64,000 nucleotides of DNA from Orbaceae bacterium lpD04 (GTDB lineage: Bacteria > Pseudomonadota > Gammaproteobacteria > Enterobacterales > Orbaceae), in contig CP133967.1 in assembly GCA_036251935.1 (NCBI GenBank), positions 877,488 through 941,487 on the forward strand. Reading direction: 5' to 3'. The number at the start of each line of letters is the position of its first letter. Within the stretch, counting starts at the first letter, position 1. Shown piece after piece: positions 1 through 8,302 of this stretch. The notes under the pieces are model-generated. The model was not told the DNA's origin. It searched no databases and worked only from the letters and a program-made list of their open reading frames with translations. A program made the position numbers and the translations under genes.

Positions 1-32
1 CGGCACAACAACCGCAAGTATTAGATATTTAA
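1..32 (+). CDS. rplM: 50S ribosomal protein L13, C-terminal end only (partial)
   Basis: The first bases read in frame as AQQPQVLDI followed by TAA. This matches the C-terminus of enterobacterial ribosomal protein L13, whose gene normally lies immediately upstream of rpsI. Only nine codons and the stop are inside the window; the rest lies to the left. The gap to the rpsI start is 11 bases and contains that gene's ribosome binding site, consistent with the conserved rplM-rpsI operon. Confidence 0.85.
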   Translation, partial: AQQPQVLDI

Positions 33-43
33 GGGGATAAAAG

Positions 44-436
44 ATGGCTGATAATCAATATTACGGTACAGGTCGCCGAAAAAGTTCTGCTGCTCGTGTT
101 TTTATTAAACCAGGTAGTGGTAACATTGTAATTAATCAACGCTCTTTAGAGCAATACTTTGGTCGTGATACTGCTCGTATGGTTGTTATGCAACCACTAG
201 AGTTGCTTGAAATGGTCGGTAAATTTGATCTTTATATCACTGTTAAAGGTGGTGGTATTTCAGGTCAAGCTGGCGCAATTCGTCATGGTATTACTCGTGC
301 GTTAATGGAATATGATGAAACATTACGTCCTTCATTACGTCAAGCGGGCTTTGTTACTCGTGATGCACGTAAAGTTGAACGTAAGAAAGTGGGTCTACGC
401 AAAGCGCGTCGTCGTCCACAGTTCTCAAAACGTTAA
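44..436 (+). CDS. rpsI: 30S ribosomal protein S9
   Basis: Ribosomal protein S9 of the small-subunit head; its C-terminal tail reaches toward the P-site tRNA. The 130-residue length is the family norm. The N-terminus carries [15 protein letters not shown], and the protein ends in the very basic tail RRRPQFSKR typical of S9. The start is fixed by an AAGGGG ribosome binding site just upstream. It follows rplM as second gene of the conserved operon and is closed by an intrinsic terminator. Identification is secure. Confidence 0.98.
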   Translation: MADNQYYGTGRRKSSAARVFIKPGSGNIVINQRSLEQYFGRDTARMVVMQPLELLEMVGKFDLYITVKGGGISGQAGAIRHGITRALMEYDETLRPSLRQAGFVTRDARKVERKKVGLRKARRRPQFSKR

Positions 437-456
437 TTTATATTACAAGCAGAATC

Positions 457-485
457 AAAACCCAGCATATGCTGGGTTTTTTTAT
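457..485 (+). terminator. Rho-independent terminator of rplM-rpsI
   Basis: A perfect inverted repeat, AAAACCCAGC-ATAT-GCTGGGTTTT, is followed by a run of T beginning 21 bases after the rpsI stop. It is a textbook intrinsic terminator reading on the plus strand. Confidence 0.9.
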
Positions 486-536
486 TTTATTACAATTGAA
501 ATATCAGACTATTAATAATCACAGCTAATAATGATA

Positions 537-1946
537 TTAAATCACACGTGAGAATTGCTGTTGCCTAGCTATTTTGCGCATATAGATATCAAAACACATG
601 CAGATATTGCGAATCAATAATCGTCCTTTTGCTGAAACGACAATTGAATCATGGTTATTATCAACTAAGCCATCTTGTTGTAAAGTTGATAATAGGGAAA
701 GATCTTCTTTAAAATACTGATCAAATTGAATATTATAACGTTCTTCAATAACTGATTTATCTAAATAGAAATGGCAAATTAGCTGTTTAATCACATCGCG
801 GCGAATTTTATCATCTTCCGTCATCGTATAGCCTTTCCATAGGGCATGACCTGATTTTTCTACTTGCTCTTGATAAAGATTAAGCTCTTTTTGGTTTTGT
901 GCATAACTATCACCAATCATGCTAATTGCAGATACTCCAAGGCCTAATAAATCAGCTTCACCTTGAGTTGTATACCCTTGAAAGTTACGATGCAAAATTC
1001 CTTTTTGCTGGGCAATAGCAAGTTCATCGGTTGGTTTTGCAAAATGATCCATACCAATATAGTTATAGCCATGATGGGTTAGATATTCGATACAGCTTTG
1101 TAAAATTTTAACTTTTTCTTGAGCGGATGGCAGATCATCATCTTTGATTTTACGCTGCGCGGCAAAGCGAGCAGGTAAATGAGCATAGTTAAATACACTT
1201 AAGCGATCGGGTGAAAGCTTCACCACTTTTTCAAGTGTTTGCATAAAATTATCTACAGTCTGTTTTGGTAAGCCGTAAATTAAATCTAAGCTGATAGATG
1301 AAAAGCGACTAATTTTTGCTTGCCCGATTAACGACTCAATAAGATCCTCATCTTGCTGACGATTAATTAGGTTTTGAATTTCAGGATTAAAATCTTGAAT
1401 TCCCATACTAAGACGGTTGAATCCTTCTTTCGCAAGGTGTTGAATCGTACCCGTAGTAATTTCCCTTGGATCGATTTCTATTGATAACTCCGCATTATCT
1501 GCAAAATGGAACGATTGCCTTAAACTAGACATTAACCATGAAATTTCATCATCAGTTAAAAATGTAGGCGTCCCGCCACCCCAATGCATTTGTGTAACCG
1601 TGCGATGCTTAAAGAGTGCCGAGCGGTTGATTATCTCTTGCTTTAACACATGCAAATAAACATCGACTTTATGCCGATGTCTAGTAACAATTTTATTGCA
1701 ACCACAAAAATAACAAAGCTTATGACAAAACGGTATATGTACATAAAGCGACAAGGGTTTATTTGGATACCGCTGCGCAGCCTTAAGAAAATCATGTTCA
1801 GAAAACTGCTCATTAAACTCTAATGCGGTAGGATAAGATGTATACCTAGGCCCTGAGTAATTATATTTCTGAATTAGCTCTTGATCCCAAATTATATCAG
1901 ACTTATTTTCTTGTATTGCCATTGCTATTATTTTTGCGTCGCTCAT
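537..1946 (-). CDS. hemN: Oxygen-independent coproporphyrinogen III oxidase (radical SAM)
   Basis: Anaerobic oxidative decarboxylation of coproporphyrinogen III to protoporphyrinogen IX, in the cytoplasm. The radical-SAM cluster motif CX3CX2CXC is at residues 74-83 (HIPFCHKLCYFCGCNK), and the HemN signature KYNYSGPRYTSYPTA lies just before it. The C-terminus IARQQQFSRVI matches enterobacterial HemN, as does the length (469). Two starts are possible: the listed one, or ATG nine codons in (MAIQENKS...), which aligns better with E. coli; neither has a strong ribosome binding site. The 5' end overlaps a 54-codon ORF, and yihI is upstream on the same strand, as in E. coli. Confidence 0.96.
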   Translation of the reverse strand: MSDAKIIAMAIQENKSDIIWDQELIQKYNYSGPRYTSYPTALEFNEQFSEHDFLKAAQRYPNKPLSLYVHIPFCHKLCYFCGCNKIVTRHRHKVDVYLHVLKQEIINRSALFKHRTVTQMHWGGGTPTFLTDDEISWLMSSLRQSFHFADNAELSIEIDPREITTGTIQHLAKEGFNRLSMGIQDFNPEIQNLINRQQDEDLIESLIGQAKISRFSSISLDLIYGLPKQTVDNFMQTLEKVVKLSPDRLSVFNYAHLPARFAAQRKIKDDDLPSAQEKVKILQSCIEYLTHHGYNYIGMDHFAKPTDELAIAQQKGILHRNFQGYTTQGEADLLGLGVSAISMIGDSYAQNQKELNLYQEQVEKSGHALWKGYTMTEDDKIRRDVIKQLICHFYLDKSVIEERYNIQFDQYFKEDLSLLSTLQQDGLVDNNHDSIVVSAKGRLLIRNICMCFDIYMRKIARQQQFSRVI

Positions 1947-2067
1947 TAATCGCTATTTGCTTTCTTTTGGTTTTTAAAGTGTTTCTTTTTTTGCCTAGTT
2001 TTTTCAAATAAAGGATTGTACAAACGAACAAACCAATATATAAACTAAGCATAATTAACATTAGCAT
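1903..2067 (-). CDS. Possible small membrane protein between yihI and hemN
   Basis: A 54-codon ORF starts 5 bases after the yihI stop and overlaps the first codons of hemN in another frame. It encodes one hydrophobic segment (residues 1-21, MLMLIMLSLYIGLFVCTILYL) followed by a strongly basic tail with eleven Lys/Arg in residues 22-39. Related gammaproteobacteria often carry a small DUF2489 membrane-protein gene at this place between yihI and hemN. This could be a shortened relative or relic of it, but the similarity is only in layout (membrane segment then basic tail). Expression is not shown. Confidence 0.35.
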   Translation of the reverse strand: MLMLIMLSLYIGLFVCTILYLKKLGKKRNTLKTKRKQIAINERRKNNSNGNTRK

Positions 2068-2071
2068 ACTA

Positions 2072-2560
2072 TTAACGTTTTTTTAGTAAACCAACAATAT
2101 CTTCTTTAGTTGCAAAATCATCATCTTCATCATCAAGATCATCATCTTCATCGGTATAACCGAGTAGTTTCATTAATGCATCAATGCGATCTAGGATTCG
2201 GTCAAGATCTTGCTGTTGTTTACTAGTAAGGGCTTCTCCTTCATCGATAAGATCAAGCAGCTTTTCTAAATAAGGGTCATTTTCTAATTGCTTTAATTCT
2301 TGTTCTGGCGTTTGCTTTATAGCCGTATCTGACGCTTTTTTTACCGCAGGTTTATTCGTCGGTTTAGTTGCGATTAACGGAATTGCTTTTTTACTACCAA
2401 TTCGTGAGTCATGGACCTCTTTTTGCGACTTGCTTGAATCGCTTTCGCCATTCTTAAAACGAGAGCCGCTAGGTAAACCTTTGTGTTTTCGTTTACGTTT
2501 TAGTTGCTTAGATTTTTCATTTATTTCTTCGCGACTTTGTTTAGGTTTCTTTTTTATCAT
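2072..2560 (-). CDS. yihI: YihI family activator of the GTPase Der
   Basis: YihI stimulates the GTPase Der (EngA), which acts in 50S ribosome assembly. The 162-residue protein has the family layout: a basic disordered N-terminus (KKKPKQSREEINEKSKQLKRK), a conserved central helix pair (PYLEKLLDLIDEGEALTSKQ with QQDLDRILDRIDALMKLLGY), and an acidic tail rich in D/E. E. coli YihI is of similar length and also precedes hemN. No membrane segment or signal is present. Start is the only plausible ATG. Confidence 0.93.
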   Translation of the reverse strand: MIKKKPKQSREEINEKSKQLKRKRKHKGLPSGSRFKNGESDSSKSQKEVHDSRIGSKKAIPLIATKPTNKPAVKKASDTAIKQTPEQELKQLENDPYLEKLLDLIDEGEALTSKQQQDLDRILDRIDALMKLLGYTDEDDDLDDEDDDFATKEDIVGLLKKR

Positions 2561-2591
2561 AAAATGGGTTACTTAATATTTTATTAATAAT

Positions 2592-2606
2592 TGATGATTA
2601 TCATCA
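2592..2606. promoter_or_regulatory. Fur-box-like palindrome between yihI and coaA
   Basis: The sequence TGATGATTATCATCA matches the 7-1-7 Fur core (TGATAATNATTATCA) at 12 of 14 defined positions and is nearly self-complementary. It lies 31 bases upstream of yihI and about 190 bases upstream of coaA. No promoter hexamers were assigned, so regulation is only a possibility. Confidence 0.3.
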
Positions 2607-2798
2607 TGATTAATTACTAGGAATGAAACGAATTATACACTTAAGTTAGATGAAATAGCAGTATATCTTGGATTTTAATTATAATAATAGTTATATTAAT
2701 CGCTAATATTTACTTTTATTTATTGCTTTATTGATTTTGATAAGTAAAAATCAATTCAAATATAAACGCTATCAACATCAAATTACGATAATTTTACT

Positions 2799-3734
2799 AT
2801 GAATAATCATTTAAGCCCTTATATGCAATTTAACCGTAAAGAGTGGGCTGCTTTACGTAATGCAGTACCTATGACGTTAAGCGCTGAAGAACTTGTTTCA
2901 TTACAAGGTATTAATGAAGATTTATCGATAGAGGAAGTCAGTACAATTTATTTACCTTTATCTCGATTGTTAAATTATTACATTAGTCATAATTTTACGC
3001 AGCAAGCAGTATTGTCAAAATTTTTAGGTACTCATCATAAAGTGCCGTATATTATAGGAATTGCAGGTAGCGTTGCTGTTGGCAAAAGCACAACAGCCCG
3101 AGTATTAAAAGCTCTACTCGCAAGTTGGCCAGAACACCCTAAAGTGGCTTTAGTGACGACAGATGGTTTTTTGCATCCTAATAAGGTGCTTGAAGAACGC
3201 AATATAATGAATAAGAAAGGTTTTCCTCAATCATATGACGTAAAAAAGCTACTTCAATTTGTGTCAGATATTAAATCGGGTGTTAAACATGTGTCAGCGC
3301 CGGTTTATTCACATCTTGTTTATGATATTGTTGAAGGTGAAACAGTTGAAATAGAAAGTCCTGATATTTTAATTCTTGAAGGACTAAATGTATTGCAAAG
3401 CCCACTAAATAGTAGTGTGGCAAATAATCGAGTATTCGTCTCTGATTATGTTGATTTTTCGATTTATGTAGATGCTGAAATAACATTACTACATGATTGG
3501 TATATTAATCGTTTTTTAAATTTTAGGGCGGGAGCATTTAGCGATCCTAACTCTTATTTTCATCACTATTCACAGATTTCAGAAAGTGATGCGCTTGCAA
3601 GAGCTGAAAAAATTTGGAAAAGTATTAATGAATTAAATCTGATTGAAAATATTTTACCAACACGAGAAAGAGCGAGCTTGATATTAACAAAAGGTTTCGA
3701 TCATCGTATCGATAGCGTTCAACTTAGAAAATAA
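2799..3734 (+). CDS. coaA: Type I pantothenate kinase
   Basis: Phosphorylates pantothenate with ATP, the first and rate-setting step of coenzyme A synthesis, and is feedback-inhibited by CoA. The P-loop GSVAVGKS is at residues 90-97, followed by the family block [19 protein letters not shown] and KGFPQSYD. The 311-residue length is close to E. coli CoaA (316). It stands alone with its own upstream region and is followed 32 bases later by a DUF1090 gene on the same strand. PanF, the pantothenate importer, is encoded at 28.5-30 kb. Confidence 0.97.
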   Translation: MNNHLSPYMQFNRKEWAALRNAVPMTLSAEELVSLQGINEDLSIEEVSTIYLPLSRLLNYYISHNFTQQAVLSKFLGTHHKVPYIIGIAGSVAVGKSTTARVLKALLASWPEHPKVALVTTDGFLHPNKVLEERNIMNKKGFPQSYDVKKLLQFVSDIKSGVKHVSAPVYSHLVYDIVEGETVEIESPDILILEGLNVLQSPLNSSVANNRVFVSDYVDFSIYVDAEITLLHDWYINRFLNFRAGAFSDPNSYFHHYSQISESDALARAEKIWKSINELNLIENILPTRERASLILTKGFDHRIDSVQLRK

Positions 3735-3766
3735 GTTAATTAGTAACAATATAAGGATCCATATTT

Positions 3767-4189
3767 ATGAACAAAATAATTAAAGTGAGTTTTATTACAT
3801 TAGCGGCAGCTATCTCTTTTAATGCTTTAGCTAATCATCAAGATTATGATGGTTCAACGTGCGCTGGTAAAAAAAGCGCGATACAAACTCAAATTGATTA
3901 TGCTAAAAAAGCCAATAATACCTATCAAGTAAAAGGCTTAGAAAAAGCATTAAGCGATGTTAATTCTTATTGTACAAATAGTGATCTAGAAAAAAAATAT
4001 AAAGAAAAAGTACAAGATAAATTAAACGATGTACAAGAAAAACAAGCTGATCTAAAACAAGCTCAGTTAGAAGGTAATACTAAAAAAATTGCTAAACAAC
4101 AAGCTAAATTAGCAGAAAAACAACAAGAGTTGCAAAATGCTAAAGATACATTAGACGGGTTTTATAAAGCAGTAAAAGCAGGGCAATAA
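3767..4189 (+). CDS. DUF1090 (YqjC-like) periplasmic coiled-coil protein
   Basis: A 140-residue protein with a clear signal peptide (MNKIIKVSFITLAAAISFNALA) and a mature part that is mostly charged helix (residues 75-130 rich in K, Q, E, A). Two cysteines (in STCAGKK and SYCTNSD) fit the DUF1090/YqjC family, which has no established biochemical role. The ATG follows an AAGGA ribosome binding site. It sits downstream of coaA, and an intrinsic terminator follows its stop. Confidence 0.8.
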   Translation: MNKIIKVSFITLAAAISFNALANHQDYDGSTCAGKKSAIQTQIDYAKKANNTYQVKGLEKALSDVNSYCTNSDLEKKYKEKVQDKLNDVQEKQADLKQAQLEGNTKKIAKQQAKLAEKQQELQNAKDTLDGFYKAVKAGQ

Positions 4190-4224
4190 AAAATTTTGTT
4201 ACTGTAATTGTTGATACGAGAATA

Positions 4225-4259
4225 AGGCGCAATTTGGTGATTTAAATTGCGCCTTTTTA
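4225..4259 (+). terminator. Rho-independent terminator after the DUF1090 gene
   Basis: Arms AGGCGCAATTT and AAATTGCGCCT (11 bp, perfect) enclose an 8-base loop and are followed by TTTTAT. It is placed in the short gap between the plus-strand DUF1090 gene and the 3' end of the minus-strand sorbose operon. The opposite strand has a weaker T run. Confidence 0.85.
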
Positions 4260-4262
4260 TCA

Positions 4263-5522
4263 TTATTCAATATTATCAGCATATTTTAATATATAGTCTT
4301 CCGCTTCTTTTGACCAAATTCCCTCAGTTTTAACTAAGATTTTTTTCAACTCGATATAAAATGGCTCACTTTGTTCTTGGCTAATTAATTTAGGTAAATC
4401 AATTAATGGTAATGATTTTTGAGTGTAAATAACTTTTTTTCCACCAGAAATGGTGGGTTGGTTCATTGTCACATATGCCGCTGTATCTAATCCTAAAATA
4501 TGAGTAACAATTTTATTGACGTTAATTTTTTTCTGCTCAATTAATTTAATTCCTTCACGCATATCGTCAGTATTACCACCAGAAGTACCGACATAGTGTG
4601 TAAATGCATAGTGGATATCATAAAAATTGATTGTAGCTTCAAACTGACTATCTTGTGGCCCAGCAAAAAAGTTAAAGCAGCCATCGGTTGCTAAAATAGC
4701 AGAGCCAATAGTAATTAACTCTTTTTCTGGGACAAAGATAAACACATCATCATAGCCTTCATTATCCACTAGCTGCATCAAATGACGTTTTTGCTCATTA
4801 AGATCAGTAAACTGTGCTACATTAACATAAATCACCTCGCAGTGAGTTTCAGAGGGATAATGCTTTTGGCAATAATCAATCTTACTTTGCGTTCTTCCTG
4901 TTACAATAACTCGTTTAGGATTAATTGGCCCGTGTAAAGCATAATCAATTGCGAGCATACCCATTGGCCCCATTCCCCCCATAATAATCAAATTACCATT
5001 GGGTTTAATCCCCATTTTATGATTATAACTTCCTTCAACTAGATGGTAATTAGCATTAAAAGCACCGATCACGCATGATAAAGGCTCAATTAATGCGCCT
5101 TCAAAAAAAGTTTTACCCTTATAAGCAAGTAAACAATTTTGATTTAAGACTTCTTTTGGAATAATAATATAAGTTGCTTCACCGCCAATATATGGAAATG
5201 AGTAACCAGGGCAAGCAAGAGAGGGTAATTGCAGATTAGCTTGTACCACATATTTTTCACCAACCTTAAATTGTGTTTGCCATTTTTTACCGACACTCAC
5301 TATTTCGCCACAAAATTCATGGCCAACAATAATTGGATTATTTGCGACATCATTTGGCACTTTTTTGTGGTTTTCGCCTTGATTCACTTCTTTCCAAGTT
5401 GAGAAGCAGATACTATCACAAATCACTTTAGCTAATATTTCATCATCTTGTAGCTTAGGTAACATAAATTTTTCTAAACGTAGATCGTTTTTGCCATATA
5501 AGCGTAATGCTGTTGTAAACAT
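4263..5522 (-). CDS. sorE: L-sorbose 1-phosphate reductase (zinc-type dehydrogenase)
   Basis: Reduces L-sorbose 1-phosphate to D-glucitol (sorbitol) 6-phosphate with NAD(P)H, the first intracellular step of sorbose use. The 419-residue protein has the medium-chain alcohol dehydrogenase layout: GHEFCGE at residues 67-73, a Rossmann turn GGMGPMG near residue 182, and the SorE-specific blocks KKVPNDVA and FAGPQDSQF. It agrees closely with Klebsiella SorE along its whole length. It is the last gene of the minus-strand operon, 66 bases behind sorM, and meets the DUF1090 terminator tail to tail. Confidence 0.93.
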   Translation of the reverse strand: MFTTALRLYGKNDLRLEKFMLPKLQDDEILAKVICDSICFSTWKEVNQGENHKKVPNDVANNPIIVGHEFCGEIVSVGKKWQTQFKVGEKYVVQANLQLPSLACPGYSFPYIGGEATYIIIPKEVLNQNCLLAYKGKTFFEGALIEPLSCVIGAFNANYHLVEGSYNHKMGIKPNGNLIIMGGMGPMGMLAIDYALHGPINPKRVIVTGRTQSKIDYCQKHYPSETHCEVIYVNVAQFTDLNEQKRHLMQLVDNEGYDDVFIFVPEKELITIGSAILATDGCFNFFAGPQDSQFEATINFYDIHYAFTHYVGTSGGNTDDMREGIKLIEQKKINVNKIVTHILGLDTAAYVTMNQPTISGGKKVIYTQKSLPLIDLPKLISQEQSEPFYIELKKILVKTEGIWSKEAEDYILKYADNIE

Positions 5523-5588
5523 AATAACCTCTATCCATTTATTTTATCGATAAGTTGTCTTATATTGTGATATTTAGCCAAAGCCCAA

Positions 5589-6419
5589 TTAAACTAAGAT
5601 ACCTAGCCAATAGCCTAAAATTCCCATAGCAAAAAGTACAAAAATGAGTGTAATGGGGCTTATTTTTTTCCGTAATAATTTCATCATCAATAATGTTAAA
5701 CCAAGCGCTAATAAACCTGGGCATAGGTCATTAAGGATATTTTGTAGTGTAGTCACTGACTTTGTGCCATCGGGTGATAAGGTAGTTGAAATAATCAGTG
5801 GCGTGTTGATCGTTGTCCATTTAGTGACTAAAACTCCCATAATAAATAGCCCTAAAATGGATGCGCCTTCAGTCAGTTTTTGTAAGATATTATTAGCCAT
5901 ATCCTTAACAATATTGATCCCTTTATTGAAACCGTATTGTAAGCCGAACCACTTTAATGCTAAGCGAACAGCATTAAAGAGAACGAAAAATAAAATAGGC
6001 CCTATAATATTGCCTGTTATAGCAAGTGACGCACCAAGTGCCGCGGTGATAGGGCGCAAAGTACCCCATATTAACGGATCGCCAACACCCGCTAAAGGTC
6101 CCATCAGGCCGACTTTGATACTATTAATGGTAACTTCATCAATATCAGCGCCATTTGCTTTCGCTTCTTCCATAGCGGCCGTCACTCCGATAACTGGGCC
6201 TGATATCGCAGGTGTAGTATTAAAAAAAACTAAATGACGTTTTAATGCGGCAATTTGGTCATCTTTATTTTTATATAAACGCTTGATCGCAGGTATCATA
6301 TCAAAGCAAAAGCCAAGTGCATGGATCCGTTCATAATTAAACGAGGCTTGCTGTAAATTAGATCGTAAGAATATGTTAATTAAATCTGACTTTGTTAGTT
6401 TATTTTTATATTCACTCAT
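5589..6419 (-). CDS. sorM: PTS sorbose-specific IID component
   Basis: Membrane subunit IID of a mannose/sorbose-class phosphotransferase system; with IIC it forms the sugar channel. 276 residues, with the family blocks RIHALGFCFDMIPAIKRLY and GPLAGVGDPLIWGTLRPI, then several hydrophobic segments in the C-terminal half. It starts 11 bases after sorA. Order and sequence agree with the Klebsiella sor operon. Confidence 0.92.
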   Translation of the reverse strand: MSEYKNKLTKSDLINIFLRSNLQQASFNYERIHALGFCFDMIPAIKRLYKNKDDQIAALKRHLVFFNTTPAISGPVIGVTAAMEEAKANGADIDEVTINSIKVGLMGPLAGVGDPLIWGTLRPITAALGASLAITGNIIGPILFFVLFNAVRLALKWFGLQYGFNKGINIVKDMANNILQKLTEGASILGLFIMGVLVTKWTTINTPLIISTTLSPDGTKSVTTLQNILNDLCPGLLALGLTLLMMKLLRKKISPITLIFVLFAMGILGYWLGILV

Positions 6420-6430
6420 TATAAAGCTCC

Positions 6431-7231
6431 TTAATCATCCAATTCATCAAAAGCAACATTATCAGTTGTTGACGTAGCAACTGCCGGCAATTTTCTATAG
6501 TTAGGATTAAGTTGAATATAGATAATTGCAATAATTGCCCCTAATGCACCAAACGCGAGTAAACTAAAATCAAGATATCCGCCGACTAAAAAACCGGCAA
6601 AAAAGAACGGCACAAGGTATTTAACCCACATCATATTAAGTACCATGGCATAGCCAACTACCACAATGAATCCTCCCGCAACTTGTAAGCCTCGGGTAAT
6701 GACATCTGGAATATCGTTAAGTAGCGAATTTAATGTTGTCGCATCAACATAAATAGCAATAATTAGCGAGGGAATAGCAACGCGTAACGCTTGTACAAAT
6801 AGTGCTGAAACATGCAATAAATCTAATGTATGAAATTTAGCTTGTAGCGCTGCTCTATCTGCCGCATGCTGGAAAAATACCGTAATAGTGCGTGAAAATA
6901 CCGTTAAAATTTGTCCAGCCGCCGCAACGGGTAGCGCAATGGCAATACCTGTTGGTATGTCTTGTTTACCTACAATAACTAAGATTGTTGAGATAATGCT
7001 TGCTAGTGCTGAATCAGGTGATTGCGCAGCGCCAATGTTCATCCACCCTAAGGCAATAAACTCTAGGAACCCGCCTAAAATAACGCCTTTTTCAACATCA
7101 CCTAAAATTAAACCTACCATCGTACAAGCAATTAATGGTCGATGTGTTTGAAACTCATCGAGTACACTGCCAATACCGGCAATACAAGCATAAATAAATA
7201 GTAAAATTATTTGTAATACACTCATCTCCAT
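6431..7231 (-). CDS. sorA: PTS sorbose-specific IIC component
   Basis: Membrane IIC subunit that carries sorbose during phosphorylation. The N-terminal block GSVLDEFQTHRPLIAC, the motif GWMNIGAAQSPDSALAS and the repeated hydrophobic helices are typical of mannose-class IIC; the C-terminus ends in DELDD as in known SorA. The start is placed at the second ATG because GAGG lies 8 bases upstream of it, whereas the first ATG (7237) is only 2 bases from that GAGG. The result is 266 residues. Confidence 0.92.
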   Translation of the reverse strand: MEMSVLQIILLFIYACIAGIGSVLDEFQTHRPLIACTMVGLILGDVEKGVILGGFLEFIALGWMNIGAAQSPDSALASIISTILVIVGKQDIPTGIAIALPVAAAGQILTVFSRTITVFFQHAADRAALQAKFHTLDLLHVSALFVQALRVAIPSLIIAIYVDATTLNSLLNDIPDVITRGLQVAGGFIVVVGYAMVLNMMWVKYLVPFFFAGFLVGGYLDFSLLAFGALGAIIAIIYIQLNPNYRKLPAVATSTTDNVAFDELDD

Positions 7232-7255
7232 AATCATATCCTCAATATAATGCTA

Positions 7256-7747
7256 CTAAGCAATATCAACTTCATTAATTTTTTTGATAAAATCAATTGA
7301 TGGATCACTGTAAACTACTCTTAAATCTAGCTTAATATTCAATTCGTTTAGCTGATTAAACGCATCAACATCATTTTTATCTAATGATACGGATTTGGTT
7401 ATTTGTGTTTTTCCTTCTTTATATGCCATTCCACCAATATTGATCGATTTAATTGGCACGCCTTTTTCCACAACGGCTAATACATCTTTAGGATTGGTGA
7501 ATAAATAAAATACCGTCTCTTGCTCATATTTAGGGTTGTTATAAACTGAAACTGCTTTATCAATATTAACAACATTAACTTTAATTCCCGGCGGCGCAGC
7601 TTGTTTTAATAATGTTTTGCGTAAATCATCTTCATAAATCGCATCATTACAGATAATAATGCGCTCAGCTTTTGCCTCTTTTACCCAAACGGTGGTAACT
7701 TGTCCATGAATAAGGCGGTCATCAATCCGTGCAAAGTTAATAATCAT
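7256..7747 (-). CDS. sorB: PTS sorbose-specific IIB component
   Basis: Cytoplasmic phosphocarrier that takes phosphate from IIA (SorF) and gives it to the incoming sugar. The phosphorylated histidine is His14 in RIDDRLIHGQV, the signature of mannose-class IIB. Length 163 residues is normal. Its ATG overlaps the stop of sorF by four bases (ATGA), indicating translational coupling. sorA follows with a short gap. Confidence 0.93.
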   Translation of the reverse strand: MIINFARIDDRLIHGQVTTVWVKEAKAERIIICNDAIYEDDLRKTLLKQAAPPGIKVNVVNIDKAVSVYNNPKYEQETVFYLFTNPKDVLAVVEKGVPIKSINIGGMAYKEGKTQITKSVSLDKNDVDAFNQLNELNIKLDLRVVYSDPSIDFIKKINEVDIA

Positions 7748-8160
7748 ATAAAGTCCTCTTCTTCTTCATTTTGTATGACAGTTTTATTAAATTTTTGTAC
7801 ACAATGCTTACCTACTTGAACCAAATAATTTGTCATTTCACTCAGCGACATGTTCGCTATGTTATCAATCATTTCAAGGCACAAAGGTAATGACATACCA
7901 CAAATCATCTCAATATTTGGTGCGTTAAAGGCGATTTCTGCCGCAGCGTTATAGGGGCTACCACCAAATAAATCGACAACAATTAATGTCTCTGCATCAA
8001 AATTGATAACTTCAGACATTTTTTGTACTAACGTTTCACGGTTTTCACCTTTGTTAAAATCAATTGCAATGATGTTTTCAACATCACCATAAATCATCGC
8101 TATTGATTCTTTCATGGCGATAGCGAGTTGCCCATGACCACACATGATGATATTGATCAT
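7744..8160 (-). CDS. sorF: PTS sorbose-specific IIA component
   Basis: Soluble IIA subunit that accepts phosphate from HPr. The active histidine is His9 in the N-terminal strand (MINIIMCGHG), and LIVVDLFGGSPYNAA is the family block. At 138 residues it is a free-standing IIA domain, as in the Klebsiella sor operon. An AAGGAG ribosome binding site precedes the ATG. The start overlaps the stop of an 18-codon ORF (TAATG). In Klebsiella sorD lies between sorC and sorF; here it is missing. Confidence 0.92.
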   Translation of the reverse strand: MINIIMCGHGQLAIAMKESIAMIYGDVENIIAIDFNKGENRETLVQKMSEVINFDAETLIVVDLFGGSPYNAAAEIAFNAPNIEMICGMSLPLCLEMIDNIANMSLSEMTNYLVQVGKHCVQKFNKTVIQNEEEEDFI

Positions 8161-8216
8161 TAATAATGCTCCTTTACTATGACGTTATTTAGGTTGAGGT
8201 ATTGCCAATTTCGCAT
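8160..8216 (-). CDS. Possible 18-residue leader ORF before sorF
   Basis: A short ORF, MRNWQYLNLNNVIVKEHY, has a good AAGAGGA ribosome binding site 7 bases before its ATG, and its stop overlaps the sorF ATG (TAATG). It lies where sorD would be in the classic operon but does not resemble the end of a dehydrogenase. It may be a translated leader that couples to sorF, or chance. Confidence 0.35.
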   Translation of the reverse strand: MRNWQYLNLNNVIVKEHY

Positions 8217-8302
8217 AAAAGAATCCTCTTGCCGGTTTTAAATGTAATTAAAATAGCTAGTTGGTAAAAAATAACTTGGTTATAAAGCTAAGGCGCGATA
8301 AG

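Noticed and set aside
5644-6237. 197-residue plus-strand ORF
   Set aside because: It lies wholly antisense within sorM, which has clear family motifs and operon context.
8161-8302. Remnant of sorD
   Set aside because: No dehydrogenase motif can be read in any frame; the only frame there is an unrelated 18-codon ORF.
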